A DNA stretch of 64,000 bases from Pagrus major (GCF_040436345.1 NC_133220.1:4206436-4270435), one strand, 5' to 3'; shown: positions 13,878-33,761, counted from the stretch's first letter. Notes: generated by a model not told the origin, from the letters alone. A program made the numbers and translations.

Positions 13878-14691
13878 CAGTGTCTGTCTCTTTTTCCCGT
13901 CTTTTATTGAGGCAGCACAGTTTCTCAGTTCCTCTCCTACTTGGCAGGCGGCTCGCAGCCACCTGCAGATGTGTGATCACAGTCGTGTTGTGTCAGTTCG
14001 CAGCACGGCTCTGCAGGTGTAACTCAGCCAGCGAGATGACCAGAGCAGAGAGGGCAGCCGCTCGGTTCATTAGCCTGCAACACACCACGTTCTGCATGAT
14101 GTATGGCTGCTTTAACTGTTTATCTTTTACAGTTAAACCCTGAAGTTAGCATCGCCCTGGTTCCCTCCACAAGAAGCCTGTGAGATTTTTGAATTATCGC
14201 TGAAAATAATCTCTGTGACAAACACAAGTTTATGATACTTAAACATTTTGATCATCAAGATAATCTTCACAGATGAACTCCACTCATAAATTAAACATCA
14301 CGGTCACAAACGTCACCACCACTGAGCGTCTTACTACACAATTACTATCCAGGTGAAACTGATCAATGTACAAGTCGTAAAGTCAGAGTTAGAATAGTTT
14401 TTAACTAAAGTGGACCTGTAAAGACGGACTAGTGAGTAGATGAGTCTACTTAATGTCCCCGACAACCTCTGTAGTCTCATTTAGACGCTTGTTAGCAACC
14501 GCCAAGCTTTCTAATTAAACTGTGGGACATTTAATGATGTATTTTATATCAGAGAACAAAATGTGTAAATGTCTTCAGCCTGTGGTAACCACACACCTTA
14601 ATTCAGACATTAAACCAAAAACCAATGAAAGAAACTCACAGACTTTGAGACGAGGGAAGCAGATGTGCAAAGATACTGATTTTTGAGTTTT

Positions 14692-14804
14692 TTCAAGTGT
14701 GTCACCTGGAATAGATGAAAAAAGAAAGATTAACGCTTTGTATTAAATTCTATTAACAAAGTGTTAATCTTCTTGTTTCATCTGCTCCAGGTGACACACC
14801 TGAA
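14692..14804. repeat. long imperfect hairpin (inverted repeat)
   Basis: The left arm, about 14692-14741, pairs with the right arm, 14756-14804, across a 14-base AT-rich loop (14742-14755). Both arms contain GTGTGTCACCTGGA (right arm as its complement), then AGATGAAA, then a GATTAAC block. By eye about 44 of 50 positions pair, with one single-base bulge. It could be a foldback element remnant or a microRNA-like precursor. Confidence 0.8.
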
Positions 14805-15139
14805 TCCAGATTGTATAAAAGTGTTCAGCAGAAGTCAGAGGATCTGCTCTGTGGGGTTCATGTTGAAGGAGGAGAGGTTCACCAGTGACTGTGGGTTAGA
14901 GGTGAAGGAGGTGGAGGAGGTGGAGGAGGCTGACTGGTGCTGGACAGCAGGGAGGAGTTAAATTCAGGGTGGGCTGGTCTGAGCAGGAGAGGACGAGGTG
15001 GTGCTGAGGGGAGAGGGAGGGCTGAGGCCAGCAGAGGGCTCAGAGAGAGAGAGGCCTGCCAGGAGGTGCCTGTGTGGAGGGTACGACCTCGTACCACTTT
15101 ACTGCTGTGAAGCCTGACTCAGTGTTCGCTCTCTGTGTG

Positions 15140-15141
<2 letters not shown>

Positions 15142-15189
<48 letters not shown>
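15142..15189. repeat. (TA)n microsatellite
   Basis: An uninterrupted TA run of about 48 bases. Confidence 0.97.
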
Positions 15190-15194
<5 letters not shown>

Positions 15195-17843
15195 TTAATA
15201 CTGCTGGACCCTGCTGTAGAGTAAGTCTACAAAGAAGAATCACTCTGCAGTTCCTCTCAGCTCGACTGTTTTATCAGTCTCAGGGGTCTGCGGCCGCTCA
15301 GGAGGACTTTTACTGCTCCATGTTCAGCCTTTGTGAAAAATAATGTGTTTATTTCATTATTTCGTAGCCGTATCACAAAAATAATGTAGCTGTGACGTTC
15401 CTGGTGGACTATCTATTCAAGGAGCGCTGGAATAGGCAGCCTTCCCTGAAGAGCAGTCACATCTCTAACACAACTGCACCCTGACCTCCTCCTTTTGTAG
15501 ACTGTTTTAATCACTGCGGCCACTAGAGGTCACCGCCTGCTGTCACAGTCGACCTGCAGTATACGGTCGTTCCCTGGCTGATTATTTGTCTTGAATATTG
15601 TATTATTATTAATTTGTTTGCTCCTGTACGAGCAGCTTCGATCCAGAGACGGTCTCATCCTCTCACATCACGACGTCGTGTGAACGCTGGCTCTCTAACA
15701 TCGCGGCTCATTTGTCGTAGGAGATCTCTGCTGTAGATTACACTGATGATTAACGCTCTGAGGCTGTTGAAGTACTGAGCAAATAAGACTGAGTGTGAGT
15801 CATTAAACTCAGACTTTTGAAAGAGGTCTTTGACGTCCTGGTCCTGGCTCTGATGGAGAGTTTGAGGTGGTCTGTGGTGCGGCAGCGTCCAGGCAGAACC
15901 GGGCCGTGTTTGTGTTCGGCTGCAAATATTTAAACACTCTGAGGGAGGCTTGATTTATTAGAAAGCATCAGACATGTAGAAGCACTGAGAAGGAGTCACA
16001 CCTCACTGCTGATTCATGATCTTGATCTAGAATAATGTAATTAGCTGACATGACAGAAGATAACGAGGTAAAACAATATAACATGTCTGTTCAGACAGTG
16101 TTCAGTTGTATTTTTCTGTTCAGTGAGGACAACAGGTGTCAAAATATTTCCTTTCTGGACATTTTGTGATTTATTTTGTTCATTTATTAAACTAAAAGCG
16201 AAGAGAGCTTGTTGATTTACTGGATTAAGCAGCGACTGCTCCTTTGCATACAGCCAGGGAGGCTATCAGACTATCTGGAGGGAAATTCCCTGATACCTTT
16301 ACAGTAAACAAATCATTACCACTGCGGTTCAGACCCGCTCTGTGTTTCCACTCGACTCTGCCAAAAGAGGTGTGAACGGTTGTGATCTGATGTGATTTTA
16401 TGATGAGCATCACCTGCTTCACACGAACCTCCACCGCCCGCTCACATGAGGAGAGCACAGAGAAACCAACTGTGATTTTATCTGTCTGAGATGAGAAGTG
16501 ATGCTGTGTGGTGAACCCCGACCCTGAACACACCTCGGACTCTGTCCTTTCCCACGACACACACACACACACAAGCTGGCTGTCTGTAGGAGATTTAGCT
16601 CACATGACCGCCCTGATGCTGCTCTATCTGACCGGATTGAAGGGCCAAATAAATGTATGTGACCGAGCTAAAGGGCCAACAGATCGGCCGTCTCATCGTG
16701 TGTCTGTGTGTGTGTGTGTGTGTGTGTGTCTGTGTGTCTGTGTGTGTGATCAGCTGCTGCTCGTCTTCACACATGTTGTGTTCTGCTGTAACACTTTCCA
16801 TCTTTGACTCTTCTGCAGAATCGAACAGACGTCTGTGAAATCCGTGTTTGTTTCCTGTAACGGATCATTTCAACACGGAAACATCTGACTGACTTTGGTT
16901 CAAAGGATTTTAACTTTTCAGCTGAACACCAAATGTGCTTTTGCTACAATAAGTCCGGCTTGATATCAAATCAAGCATGATTCACCAGCTGCATCCCACT
17001 TTTTTCACCTCAAACACACCAAACAGCCACAACAGAGAGGTGAAGTGATTAACAGTGATCATCTCGTTACAGCGCAGTGTTCATCTGGGAAAACTCTGGT
17101 CCTGACAAAGACCTCAAGGCATCGACCAAATCAGAGTTCTGCTTCCTGCTGTGATATAATTTCTCCTCCACATTATCTCATTACACAATAACGTATGGTT
17201 CGGTGGTGCTCCACCTCCACCGCAGCCTCCAGCTGTGGTCAGGCCTGCGTGGCCTTTTTCCACAGCAGCAGTCAGAGAGAGGAGGAAGTGTTTCCACTCA
17301 CGCAACAGCCAACGGCTCGATTAAAAGACGAGTTCAAAGACAGTACGAGCAGGTCAGCTTAGGATATGAGTACGTACAGGAGCAGCACTGTTTATGCTGA
17401 TTATCCCTGATGGCTCAAAGGTTAAAGGTTCAATTCCCAGAGCTTCCATCCCAATCTGTTTCTGAACTGAACACAGAATCAGCAAAATCCTCAAAATATC
17501 AGCTTCAGGTGAGTCGATATGTTAAACACCTCGAATGGAAAGAAATGATCCAGTGCGAGTGACTGCAGTGTGTACAGATGTGCATTTAATTAGAAATGTA
17601 ACTCAACAATCAATCAAAAAAACAAATACATAAATAAACAGCTGACTTGAACAGACGACAACCAGTTTTACCAATAAAAACAATCCAACATGAATAAATG
17701 TCAGATGTTTCATTATTTCCAACTGGGTCTGACTTGTGTTTGCAGACCCTCAAATCTGTGTGTGTGTGTGTATGTTGTGTATATGTTGCATTTAGGTGCT
17801 GGTGGAAAACTCAGACGTGGATTTTGTGGAGTTTTGGACGCTG

Positions 17844-17940
17844 TTTTGCTGTAAAGCTCCAGAAATGTTTTGTGGACGATGAAACTTCACCTAACTTTCC
17901 ATCAGGGAGGAGATATACTGGGTGAACTGATCCTTTAGGA
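17844..17940 (+). repeat. dispersed repeat copy 1
   Basis: This stretch is closely similar to 33762-33889 in the same orientation: both run through AAGCTCCAGAAATGTTTTG, GATGAAACTTCACCT or its variant, a GAGGAGAT block and GTGAACTG.TCCTTTA. An end resembling TGAACT..TCCTTTAA is common in fish interspersed repeats; the element is not named here. Confidence 0.7.
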
Positions 17941-20900
17941 ATTAATTTGGATGAAAAATGTGCATGTACATGTTTTTCAGTCCAACTCTTTATCCTATAT
18001 CTGTAACGTTCTCCATAATCAGGACGTCGGGAGTGAAACTTTAATCCGTGCTGACTCTGAGAACCTAAAGGAAATTAAATCCAAACGTCGGAGGTCTGCA
18101 GACGGATGACATTTCATCTAATGAGAGCACAGTGACAGACGTGAAGACAGACGGGCGGGGAGAGTTTTATCTACTCTGTGATGCCTTTAAAAATAAACAT
18201 TAAAGTCAGAAAACTGCAAGTATTTTTTGTTTAATCTGAAGCTGTTCTCAAAAAATGACAATAAGCTTCAATCAGCACCTCTGAACAGTTTATTCTCTGT
18301 TTCTTTCCATATGAACAGAATCCATTATCATCCGTCACTGCAGACACTCATCCCAGAGTTTAAACACATGTTTGGTGAAGCCGCTCTGCTCTGCTCTGCT
18401 GCCAGGTGAGTGAAAAGGTCAAACTCACCTGGTGAGAGATTTGAAAGATTAGAGAGCTGCAGGAGACGATGTCGAGGTGAGTGTGGAAGGAACAGGGGTC
18501 ACCTTCTTGTTTCAGGCTGGTGTCCGTCAAAGCTGCACAGACAGATATTTTTAATTACAACGTATCAAATGAACACATGTTTGAAAGATGTATCACCTGA
18601 TGCTGAGCTTCTCCTTCACATCCATGTCCTCATCGTTTCTCTCTCATCAGTAATGTTTCCTGCAGCAGACAGAAAACACTGTGATGAATCCAGCGAACAC
18701 GACCTGCAGAGTAAGAGACAAGCTGTCGAACACAGTCGATTATAATATCTTTCATCTTATTGTGATGCATTAAGTTTTGTTTTCAACTCATTTTGGATCT
18801 GCAGCCGTGAGGGGCATTAACACAGTGTTATTGTTGACTTCACCACCAGGGGGCACTGAAGTTAGACATTTTTAAATTCTACACATGATGAGAAATAATT
18901 TCTAGAAGAAGTTACTCTCATTGTTTAAGACATTAATTTGTTTTAGACAATAAAAACACTTCATCACGCTTCATTTTTAAACTGTCACTGCAATATCGGA
19001 TGATTTCAGTATATCAACCGATACTAAACGTACATTTCTGCAAACTACAGATAATCCACATTTCTATGGGTTCAGTTTCCTATTTTCTGTTGTGACAGTG
19101 CTGAAGTTGTGCTCTGGTTACTTTTAGGCACTAAACTACTTTGGAAAACATCACGTTTTGGCTTAAATGATCCAGTTCTGTCGTGTCTTGACGTCTGGTC
19201 AAAAACACCCAGTGGTCTTAAGCTCATAAATGTTGAACACAGTCTTGAACAGCGGTCTCTTACATGGTCGTCTACCAGCTCCTCTGAACGGGAAAGTCAG
19301 CTCACAAACATGTAATGTGAGCGTGTTCGACTTGGTTTGCAGAAATATGAAACGCTGGTTGAAAAGGATCAGAATCGCCTTCGCTGGCCGGTTATGTTCG
19401 CAGTTTTAAGGAATTTGACTCCATATTTTCATCGCTCCTAAAAGCTCCAAGAATCAGCTGATGTTTGAGTTTTATTTGTAAATGTCAGGAATCCACTGCT
19501 GCTGATTTTCACACTCTGTTCCTTTTCTATAGAAACAAGTCATGTAGATCTCTGGTAGTAAAAAAAAAGGTTTATTACATCATGACTCTTGTAAATCTCC
19601 CACATAAAGACGTCAGGCTTTCTGAGCTACATATCAGAGTTAGTTATTAGCTGTGGAGCTGCTATAAACCATGTTCTCACCAGCAGCTGCCCCTCAACGA
19701 GCATAAATTACAGTTCACATATGATTTTGGAGTCATTTCTCTGTGTTTAAACAGCGTAGTCGACCAACACATCAAGATTTAGTGAATTCCTTTACGCGTG
19801 CAGCAGGGAGAGTGAAGCTTATAGAGCCGGAGGGTTGGCAGTGCTCGTGTCTCAGTAGCTGGAGTCAGGTCAACGTCTCTGGAGCTCCGGTTTGTTGTGT
19901 TTGGCTCTGCAGCGGCTCCCCCTGCAGATATGAGCAGAAACTGTGGGAGAGCGAGCTGCCGACAATGCTGCGAGTGTCCCCGACCGACCAACAGGGACCA
20001 GAGGAGGTTATGTAACACACTCAGGAGCTGCATACCGATACAATAACGCACAAAGCACAACATATACTGACTGAGCACGTTGGCCTTTAATTCAATCTGC
20101 TGCTGAGCTCGCCTGAAAGGCCAAAACCAACAGGTCGTATTTAATGTTCAGGGAGTCGTTTTATTATTCTAAAATCAGATTCAGGAATAAAACTGAAGTC
20201 AAGTGAAGAAGAAACATTTCACTTGTGTCAAAACTGAATATAAATGAAAATTCTGGCTGTTTTAGAGAGAAAGACTTAATCAAAAATATCAGTATATCAA
20301 TACAGACTCTGAATATTTGAAACAGCTTCAACACTCATTTTTCACAGGAACAATACAGCGACTTTGTATTTCTTTATGTTAAATGTTGTCACATGCGGTC
20401 TGTGTTTCTGGTCTGGTCAGGCTCAGGAAAATAAAATGTTTTGCCTTAAAATACCCGGTTCTGTCGTTTCAAACGCAGTTTGAAATGTCCTGACGCCTCA
20501 TTAAAAATGTCCGCCGGTTTCACGCTTACAAATACTGAAACACTGCCTCTTCCAGCGTCACTGGATCTGCAGTCATACAGCCGAGCCGTCAGATTTAGGC
20601 CTCGTCCACACGTACAAGCATTTATTTCCTCCTCCGGTTTCAAAGGAATTCCCTTCCACACCATTTAAAAAAATCTCTGTCCACATGAAAACACAAACGC
20701 AGGCTGTCCATCGCACGCCAAAGCAACAGGTGGCGATATAACCTCTACTGTCATGAAGTCATGACCGGAAAAAGGCACAACAACAACAACGGCGCCTCGC
20801 AGAGGAGAATCATCTGTGTGGACAGTGGAGTTACTGCTCAGTGTCACACTTGAATATAAAGTCAACAAAATCCAAGAAAATGTCGACTGGGAGTCTTTGT

Positions 20901-22387
20901 TAATCAAAGTACAGCGACATCCTGATCAGGATCAAGTTTCCTCATCACAAGGAGGATATAACAGGACCATCGTCACCACAAACACTCTGACGTCAAACAA
21001 AGGAAACAGATGTTCACCCTGGCTGAGTGTACAGAAGAGACAAAGCTTTGTTTTAACAAACACCTGTGTACATGTGGACCAGTTATCAGCCTGGAAGTCA
21101 CGGGCCTCCAGAGAACGACAGGCAGACAGTCAGTCTCTTGACGTCCTTCAGTCAACTGAGACAAAATGAAAAGTCACTATCACGATTTTGTTCGAGTGTC
21201 CGTCACACTGAAGATGCAGCTTGCGTTAGGATAAACCAAAGAAACAAAGAATTACCACTGAGATTATTCAACATGTAGCAGAGAAACCTCTGTAAGGACC
21301 CTGTAAGGACCCTCGGGTGTCCCTGGACCTCAGCTTGGAAACTACACTTCCTGCCTCGCTGCGACCCAGAATGATTTTTTAATTTATCAGCGTTGAATCA
21401 GATTAGGTTAGAAAATGTAAAAATCAAACTCAATCACATGTGAACGTTTCCTCCTCTGATCAAAGTCGGTGTCATTTGTAGAAGTGAGAGGTTTGTTTGA
21501 GGCTCTGTGCTCGATGACGTGGCGCCCCCTGCTGGCCTCAGACTGACACTGAAAGCTGAAATACTGATCATCATTTAATGTTTCATATCTGGGTCTCCTG
21601 TGCACTCAGGGAACATGGTGTCAGAGGTTTTTCATCACATGCATCATATTCAGAGGTGTTTTTAATAATCTGTCCAGTAAAACACGTCTTTGACTGCGAC
21701 CTCACGTCAAAAACACACAACTGAATTTCCACACTTTTGATACTGTCAACAGAAACAATGTTATAAACTTCATGAAGTGGAAATAAGTTTGTCAGGCTTT
21801 TACTTAAGTGACCACATTTAAATAAAAACCAGAGAAAGTTAAGTTTCATTTCTTCTCACGTCTGCCAGCTAGAGATAAGAAAAGATAAAAAATTCAGCTT
21901 GATGAAGAAAATATTCTCATCGTAAGTCATAATAATGAGATAAAAAAATTGAGTTTAAAATTGTTTTAATCCCATAATTATGATTTACCAGAGGAATATA
22001 TATTAATCATCATCATGTTTTCCTTTTCCCCTTGTTTATTTGTACAATAATCCAATATCTGAAACAAATGAGCTGTTACTTCTGTTTCTGAGCTCTGTTC
22101 TCATGAAATGTGATTATTTCTACTTCAGCCACCTGATTTCACAACGTTAGCTGCTGATGTTCCTGATGAAGCTGTGACATGTCAGGACCTGCAACAAAGA
22201 CAAGTCTCAGCTGGTGACAAAGTTTCATTTCTGCTGAAAAAGTGAATGTTTGAGGAGCTGCAGTTTGTTTTTCTATATTTACTTTTATACTTTTTTATAA
22301 AGTGTTTCTCACTTTAACAAACAAACTGCAGATTTCATGAGTTACAGGTGTGTAGAGGATGTTCCTGAAAACTTTCTGTCTCAAGTG

Positions 22388-22403
22388 TTTGTTTCTGTTT
22401 CTC
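22388..22403 (-). promoter_or_regulatory. ISRE-like element upstream of gene A
   Basis: Read on the minus strand, 22390-22403 is GAGAAACAGAAACA, one base off the ISRE consensus RNGAAANNGAAACT. It lies about 115 bases before the start codon of gene A. Functional use is inferred only. Confidence 0.35.
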
Positions 22404-22517
22404 AGCCTGAAGCAGAAACAGGTTGTGATGAACCAGTCAGGGTGTTGAGGAGTGTGTGAAGCTCCGTCATATAGAGACACCATCAGTGTGGTGAAGTCCT
22501 CAGAGGACATCACAACT

Positions 22518-28345
<5,828 letters not shown>

Positions 28346-29024
28346 ACAGTTTCATGTAGGAACTATTTTCTTTCTGTATCAATGTGCAGAAAGAAGTATG
28401 CATCTAAATCTAGGTAAGTATAGAAGATAATATTTAGCAATAAATGTACTTAAATATCAAAAGTACAAGTAAAAGTAAATCATGCATATTTTCACATTAA
28501 CATTAAGTATAAGCTGTTCACTGTGGGTCGACCGATTATCAGCCGGGCCAATTATCTGAACTGATATTCAGCATTTCTCTGATTATTGGACTCATCATTT
28601 CTTTTTAAATGTACTTAGTTACCTTCCATCACTGCATTTCACAACAAAAGACAGTACATTATTTATCATCATGTCCGTGTGTCCAGGTGTTCCTCTGACT
28701 TTCTCTTCAGTCTTTGGACATCCTCCAGTTAACTAGATAACTAGGTTATTTGTAAATCCACCACTCATCATACATTGGACTGTATTCAGATGCAGACTCT
28801 GTTGGAGCCTCCTGAAGCATCGAGCCCAGCTGCTGTTCCTGCTCGGTCTGTCTGGGTTAGTTGGGATTCAAGTATTTAAACCACAAGTTAGAAACAAAAA
28901 GAGAAGTTTTCCCTCTTTACCTGAAATCTGAGGTGTTTATCTTAGCGTCCATTTTCAAGACTGTGGCGCCCTCTTCTGTCCTAAAACCAGCCTCGATGTG
29001 TGGAACAGAAAGGTCTGACGGTGC

Positions 29025-29064
<40 letters not shown>

Positions 29065-29097
29065 AAAATGATCAGATCTCACATGGAGCTTGTGTAA

Positions 29098-30951
29098 ACG
29101 TGAATAAAACAGAATACAATCATTTGCATGTATTTTTTGTCCTGTATTTATTTAAATACTGTACAAAGACGAAATATTTCAGGTTCAAACTAATAAACTA
29201 TGTTGATTTCTGTAAATATTTGCTCCTTGTTAATCTGATGGCAGCAACACGCTTCAAACAAGTTTGGGATAGTGGCAACAAAAGACTCTGCAGGTGAACA
29301 GGTTCATTGGTAACAGGTGATAGTGTCACGTTGAAAGGCTCAGTCAGGTTGTTGTGAGGTTCAACTCTTCGTGAAACACGTGATTGTGTAAAGGATGTTT
29401 CTACATGGACTCAGGAACACTTCATAAAACTGTTGTCAGTAAACAGTTTGTTTGTAAATGACTGCACTCTGGTTTTATTCAGGTGTTACACACCTGACAA
29501 CTCAGAGTTAGAGTCTTTGTAATTATATTGTTCCTGACAAAGTGGCTTTCAAGCTTCGTTTCATTCTCTGTTTGCTTCATTCTGGCAGCAAGACTGTGCG
29601 TGACAGGTGTGTGTGTGTGTGTGTGTGCGTGACAGGTGTGGTGAGTGTCACATCCTTTTAAGAAGGCTGCTATTTTCCGTTTCTTGTCAAACATCTTCTG
29701 TGGTTAACACATGGGCTTTTGGGCACATTTTTAAGTTTTGTTCCACGACATAAAATACATCAGTAAATAACATTTGGATTAAAAACCACTTACCTATGTG
29801 TATTAAAAAGGAGCGAACACTAAACGGAGGTTGTCTGGGACATAAAACCAAATGTAGAAAGTTGACTGCAGTTTTCTCACTGATATATTTTCAATATTTA
29901 GCTGATTTTGTTCACGTTTGAGATATAAATTGTTAGAAATATGTTTATGTAAAAAAAAAAGTCACACGTTAAATCTCATGTTGCAGCTAAATGGGTGAAC
30001 TTTAACATTTAGATTTAACACTTAACTTTTTTTGTTTACATATAAACATGTATTGCTCTATAGGTCAGGTGTGTGCGTCTCTGTCAACAGACAGTTACAA
30101 CGTGAATAAAACAGAATACAATCATTTGCATGTATTTTTGTTCTATATTTAATTAAATACTGTACAAAGACGAGATATTTAAGTTTCAAACTAATAAACT
30201 ATGTTGATTTCTGTAAATATTTGCTCCTTGTTAATCTGATGGCAGCAACACGCTTCAAACAAGTTTGGGATAGTGGCAACAAAAGACTCTGCAGGTGAAC
30301 AGATTCATTGGTAACAGGTGATAGTGTCACGTTGAAAGGCTCAGTCAGGTTGTTGTGAGGTTCAACTCTTCGTGAAACACATGATTGTGTAAAGGATGTT
30401 TCTACATGGACTCAGGGGGTTGGGTGGGTGAGTTTAGGGGGGTCATATCCTCTTTTGAGAAGGCTGCTACTTTCTGAGAAACTCGTCTCCTGCAAACATT
30501 CTCTCATGGTTGCACTGTTAGAAGATATAGATGATAATGCGTGTGTGTGTGTGTGCGTGACAGGTGTGGTGAGTGTCACATCCTTTTAAGAAGGCTGCTA
30601 TTCTCCAGTTCTTGTCAAACATCCTCTGTGGTTAACACATGGGCTTAAGAGATCTGTATGTTTTGTTCCACGACATAAAATACATCAGTAAATAACATTT
30701 GGATTAAAAAAACACTTATGTGTATTAAAAAGGAGCGAACACGAAACAGAGGTTGTCTGGGACATAAAACCAAATGTAGAAAGTTGACTGCAGTTTTCTC
30801 ACTGATATATTTTCAATATTTAGCTCATTTTCTTCACATTTGAGATATAAATTGTTAGAAATATGTTTATGTAAAAAAAAAAGTCACACGTTAAATCTCA
30901 TGTTGCAGCTAAATGGGTGAACTTTAACATTTAGATTTAACACTTAACTTT
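29098..30951. repeat. tandem duplication, two ~0.9-kb copies
   Basis: 29098-30030 and 30101-30951 share long near-identical stretches (ACGTGAATAAAACAGAATAC onward, GATGGCAGCAACACGCTTCA, TTGTCTGGGACATAAAACC, TCAATATTTAGCT). Copy 2 carries an extra G-rich insertion around 30417-30540. Partial third and fourth copies are at 31928-32060 and 33200-33420. Noncoding. Confidence 0.85.
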
Positions 30952-31272
30952 TAAATAAAAAACCTGATAAAACCTTTGTTTTCTTCTTAGTCTGACTTTT
31001 TAGTGGACTTTGTGTGGTGGTGGGTCGTTTGCTGGCTGTAGCAGAATCCATTACTACCCAAACACTAGTTTGGGTCCGCCGCGTTTGTTTACTTCCTGTA
31101 TCCAAGTCGAAAGCCGGTCGAGGACGCGCATTCAGTGTCATCCGACGTCACGTCCGCAGGACTGCGCGGGAAATTTGCGCCCGAATTGCAGTACATTATG
31201 CAGCACACAGCCTGTTCAAGGCAATGGAGAGATACGTGGGTGGACTCATTCTTTTTGGTTTTGAACGCTTCA

Positions 31273-31939
31273 TCACCCATTAGCATTAAAAATTTTAAAA
31301 TGCATATTTATAATTTCACAGATCCTGCCACAAGTTCCTTTAACTTCGTCCAGACAATCAAGCAGAGGTTGCAATGCACCTTTGCTTTTGATTTTTAAGG
31401 GCATGTATATCTGAACATCATCAGCAAAGCAGTGGAACGAGACATTATGCTTTTCAAATATAGAACCTAGGGGCAACATATATAATGAAAATAGGGTGGG
31501 GCCCAGAACCGAACCCTGGGGGACGCCACATAGGAGCGGAGCATGTCCAGATGAATAATCTCCCAGGCAAACTGAAAAAGTCCTGTCCGTCAGGTAGGAG
31601 TTAAACCATTTTAGAGCAGTACCCCTGATCCCAACAGAGCTCTCCAAGCAGGACAGGAGGATATTGTGGTCGACTGTGTCGAAAAGCAGCTGTTAAGTCG
31701 AGGAGAACAAGGACTGCCGAGTGACCGGAGTCGACTGCTAGGATCAAATCATTAAAAATCTTTAAAAGAGCTGTCTCAGTGCTATGAAGCTGTTTAAAAC
31801 CAGATTGAAATTTTTCATGGATACCATGTTGATCTAAAAAATCTTGAAGCTGCGATGAAACAACTTTCTCCATGACTTTGGACAGAAAGGGCAATTTGGA
31901 AATGGGCCTAAAGTTGGAGAGTACAGTTGTCTGGGACAT
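31273..31939 (-). pseudogene. non-LTR retrotransposon reverse transcriptase fragment
   Basis: On the minus strand, NFRPISKLPFLSKVMEKVV, STETALLKIFNDL, VLVLLDLTAAF, GTALKWFNSYLTDRTFSV, GVPQGSVLGPTLF and FHCFADDVQIY follow the order of reverse transcriptase motifs. The ADD catalytic pair is present. A one-base frameshift near 31680 splits it into two frames, and both ends of the protein are missing, so it is a dead fragment. The style fits teleost CR1/L2/Rex-type LINEs; clade not certain. It sits inside a copy of the 29-33 kb repeat unit. Confidence 0.88.
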
Positions 31940-33761
31940 AAAACCAAATGTAAAAAGTTGACTGCAGTTTTCTCACTGATATATTTTCAATATCTAGCTC
32001 ATTTTCTTCACATTTGAGATATACATAGAAATATGTTTATATGTAAAAAAAAAAAAAAAAAAAAAAAGTCCGCTCTGACACATTTGTCTGATGGTTGAAC
32101 AACATCTGAACCCGACTAACTTCCTGAAACCAACAGACCAACGTTGACATCCACTTCAAGCAGTGACAGGAAGTCTGCAGGGTTTGAAATTCTCTTTAAT
32201 TCTTCACACAACTTCTTCTTTCACGTCTCGTGTACAACAGAGTACAACTGCCAGGAAAGATTGTATGAACGTAGTGGAAACACCTGAGACATTTTCTTGG
32301 CATGACTGTCAGGAGAAATTTGTCGTATAGATAAGAAGAAAATGAAACAAAGGAAACAGACTTTGACTGGAGCTCTTTTAATTATAACGTTGTGTCTTCT
32401 GCTGCAGTTTGAAAGCATCTGACTGGAGAATTAACTGTTTATCTCCGTGAACCTACTCATTATATTCACATAATGTCGTCACTTTGCATTTTCTTTTGTT
32501 GTTTTTCCACAAATTCTGTTTAAACGTTAAAATCTTTTGTCTTCAGATTTGGTTCGACAAGACGTCGTACAAACTAGTTCGTCCAGAGCTGAGCTTAGTT
32601 TAGTCTCCTGATGTTAAATATGCATCAAACAAAGCTAAAACGTTTAACAGTAGTTCTGTAACACTAACAGCACATTCACCAGAGTTTATTTGATCTTTCC
32701 CACAAATCTGATCTAAATGTTAACGATGCTGTACTTCCTGGACAGATGTTGTTGCAATAATCATAAAATGTTCAAAACATCATAATTAAATATAATGTGT
32801 GATTTTGCAGAATGGTCTAATATAAATATAAATATTCAGTGTGGTTTTGAGGTCGTTGTGTGTCAGGAGTTGTTAAAGTAGTTTAATGTTATCAGACAGA
32901 TTGGAGTTAACGAGGTGACAACAGAAGAGAGCAGGTGGCCTTTAATGCTGACAGAGCTGATTATTAATTAATGAATCATTCTGTTCAGTGAGAATTAAAT
33001 GAAAAGTTTGTGTTGAATTCTGATATTTGGTGAGATTCAGTTCCACTCTTGTGAAGCTTTAAGAGAAAAAAATGACCAAACAAACTTTGACTCTGTTATT
33101 AATGTTGTTGAGGACAAAGACGAGCTCTTTCACTCTGTTCTATGTTGCTTTATTCTTTTATTTTTATATTCTGATTATCTGACGTGTCTCTAGCAGCTGG
33201 TCAGTTGTGATTGCAGTTTTCTCACTGATATATTTTCAATATTTAGCTCATTTTCCTCAAATCTGAGGCATAATTGTTAGATTTGTTAGTTAAATGTTAC
33301 ATCTAAATGGGTCACCTGTAATATTTAGATTCAACATGTTTGTATGTAAAAAACAAAACGTTAAATCAAAATCTAACATTTAGATTTGAAACTTAACTGT
33401 TTTTGTTTACATATAAACATTTTTATGAACAATTTGTCTCAGATGTGAAAACTGCAGTCAAATTTTTTACATCTGACACTCGATATAAAACATCATCAAG
33501 CTGAACTGGGGGAGATAATGACTCCAGAAATTTGCTGACAAATCCTGAAAACAGACGCTTCTTACATGTGCAGAACTTGCCTGAGAAATCTCCTGTTTTT
33601 AAGTTTCCTTCAGTCTCAAAGTAATCCACTGATAGTTGTCTGTTCATCAACAGGTTCACTGTAAACAGGAACTACTAACAGCTAATTCAGCAAAGTTTTA
33701 ATGGAGTTTTATTTCTGTTGCTTTTCTGTTTTAAAACAAGTCTCCAGCTACTTCAGTTGAG

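Larger units (their letters stand above)
4840..22517. other. about 17.7 kb intergenic region
   Basis: No exon chain or conserved protein domain could be read on either strand. The region holds (TG)n, (CA)n, (GA)n and (TA)n tracts, a degenerate ~100-bp repeat family (10637-10955, 13210-13300, 19180-19290, 20461-20560), a hairpin at 14692-14804, and otherwise unremarkable AT-rich sequence. Open frames of 60-100 codons here look random or are produced by the microsatellites. Distant regulatory elements of rbpjl or of the Ig cluster could lie here, but cannot be recognised from one sequence. Confidence 0.6.

Noticed and set aside
18227..18745. Exon-like stretch with GTGAG donors near 18.4 kb
   Set aside because: Short frames without domain or partner exons; splice-like signals alone are not evidence.
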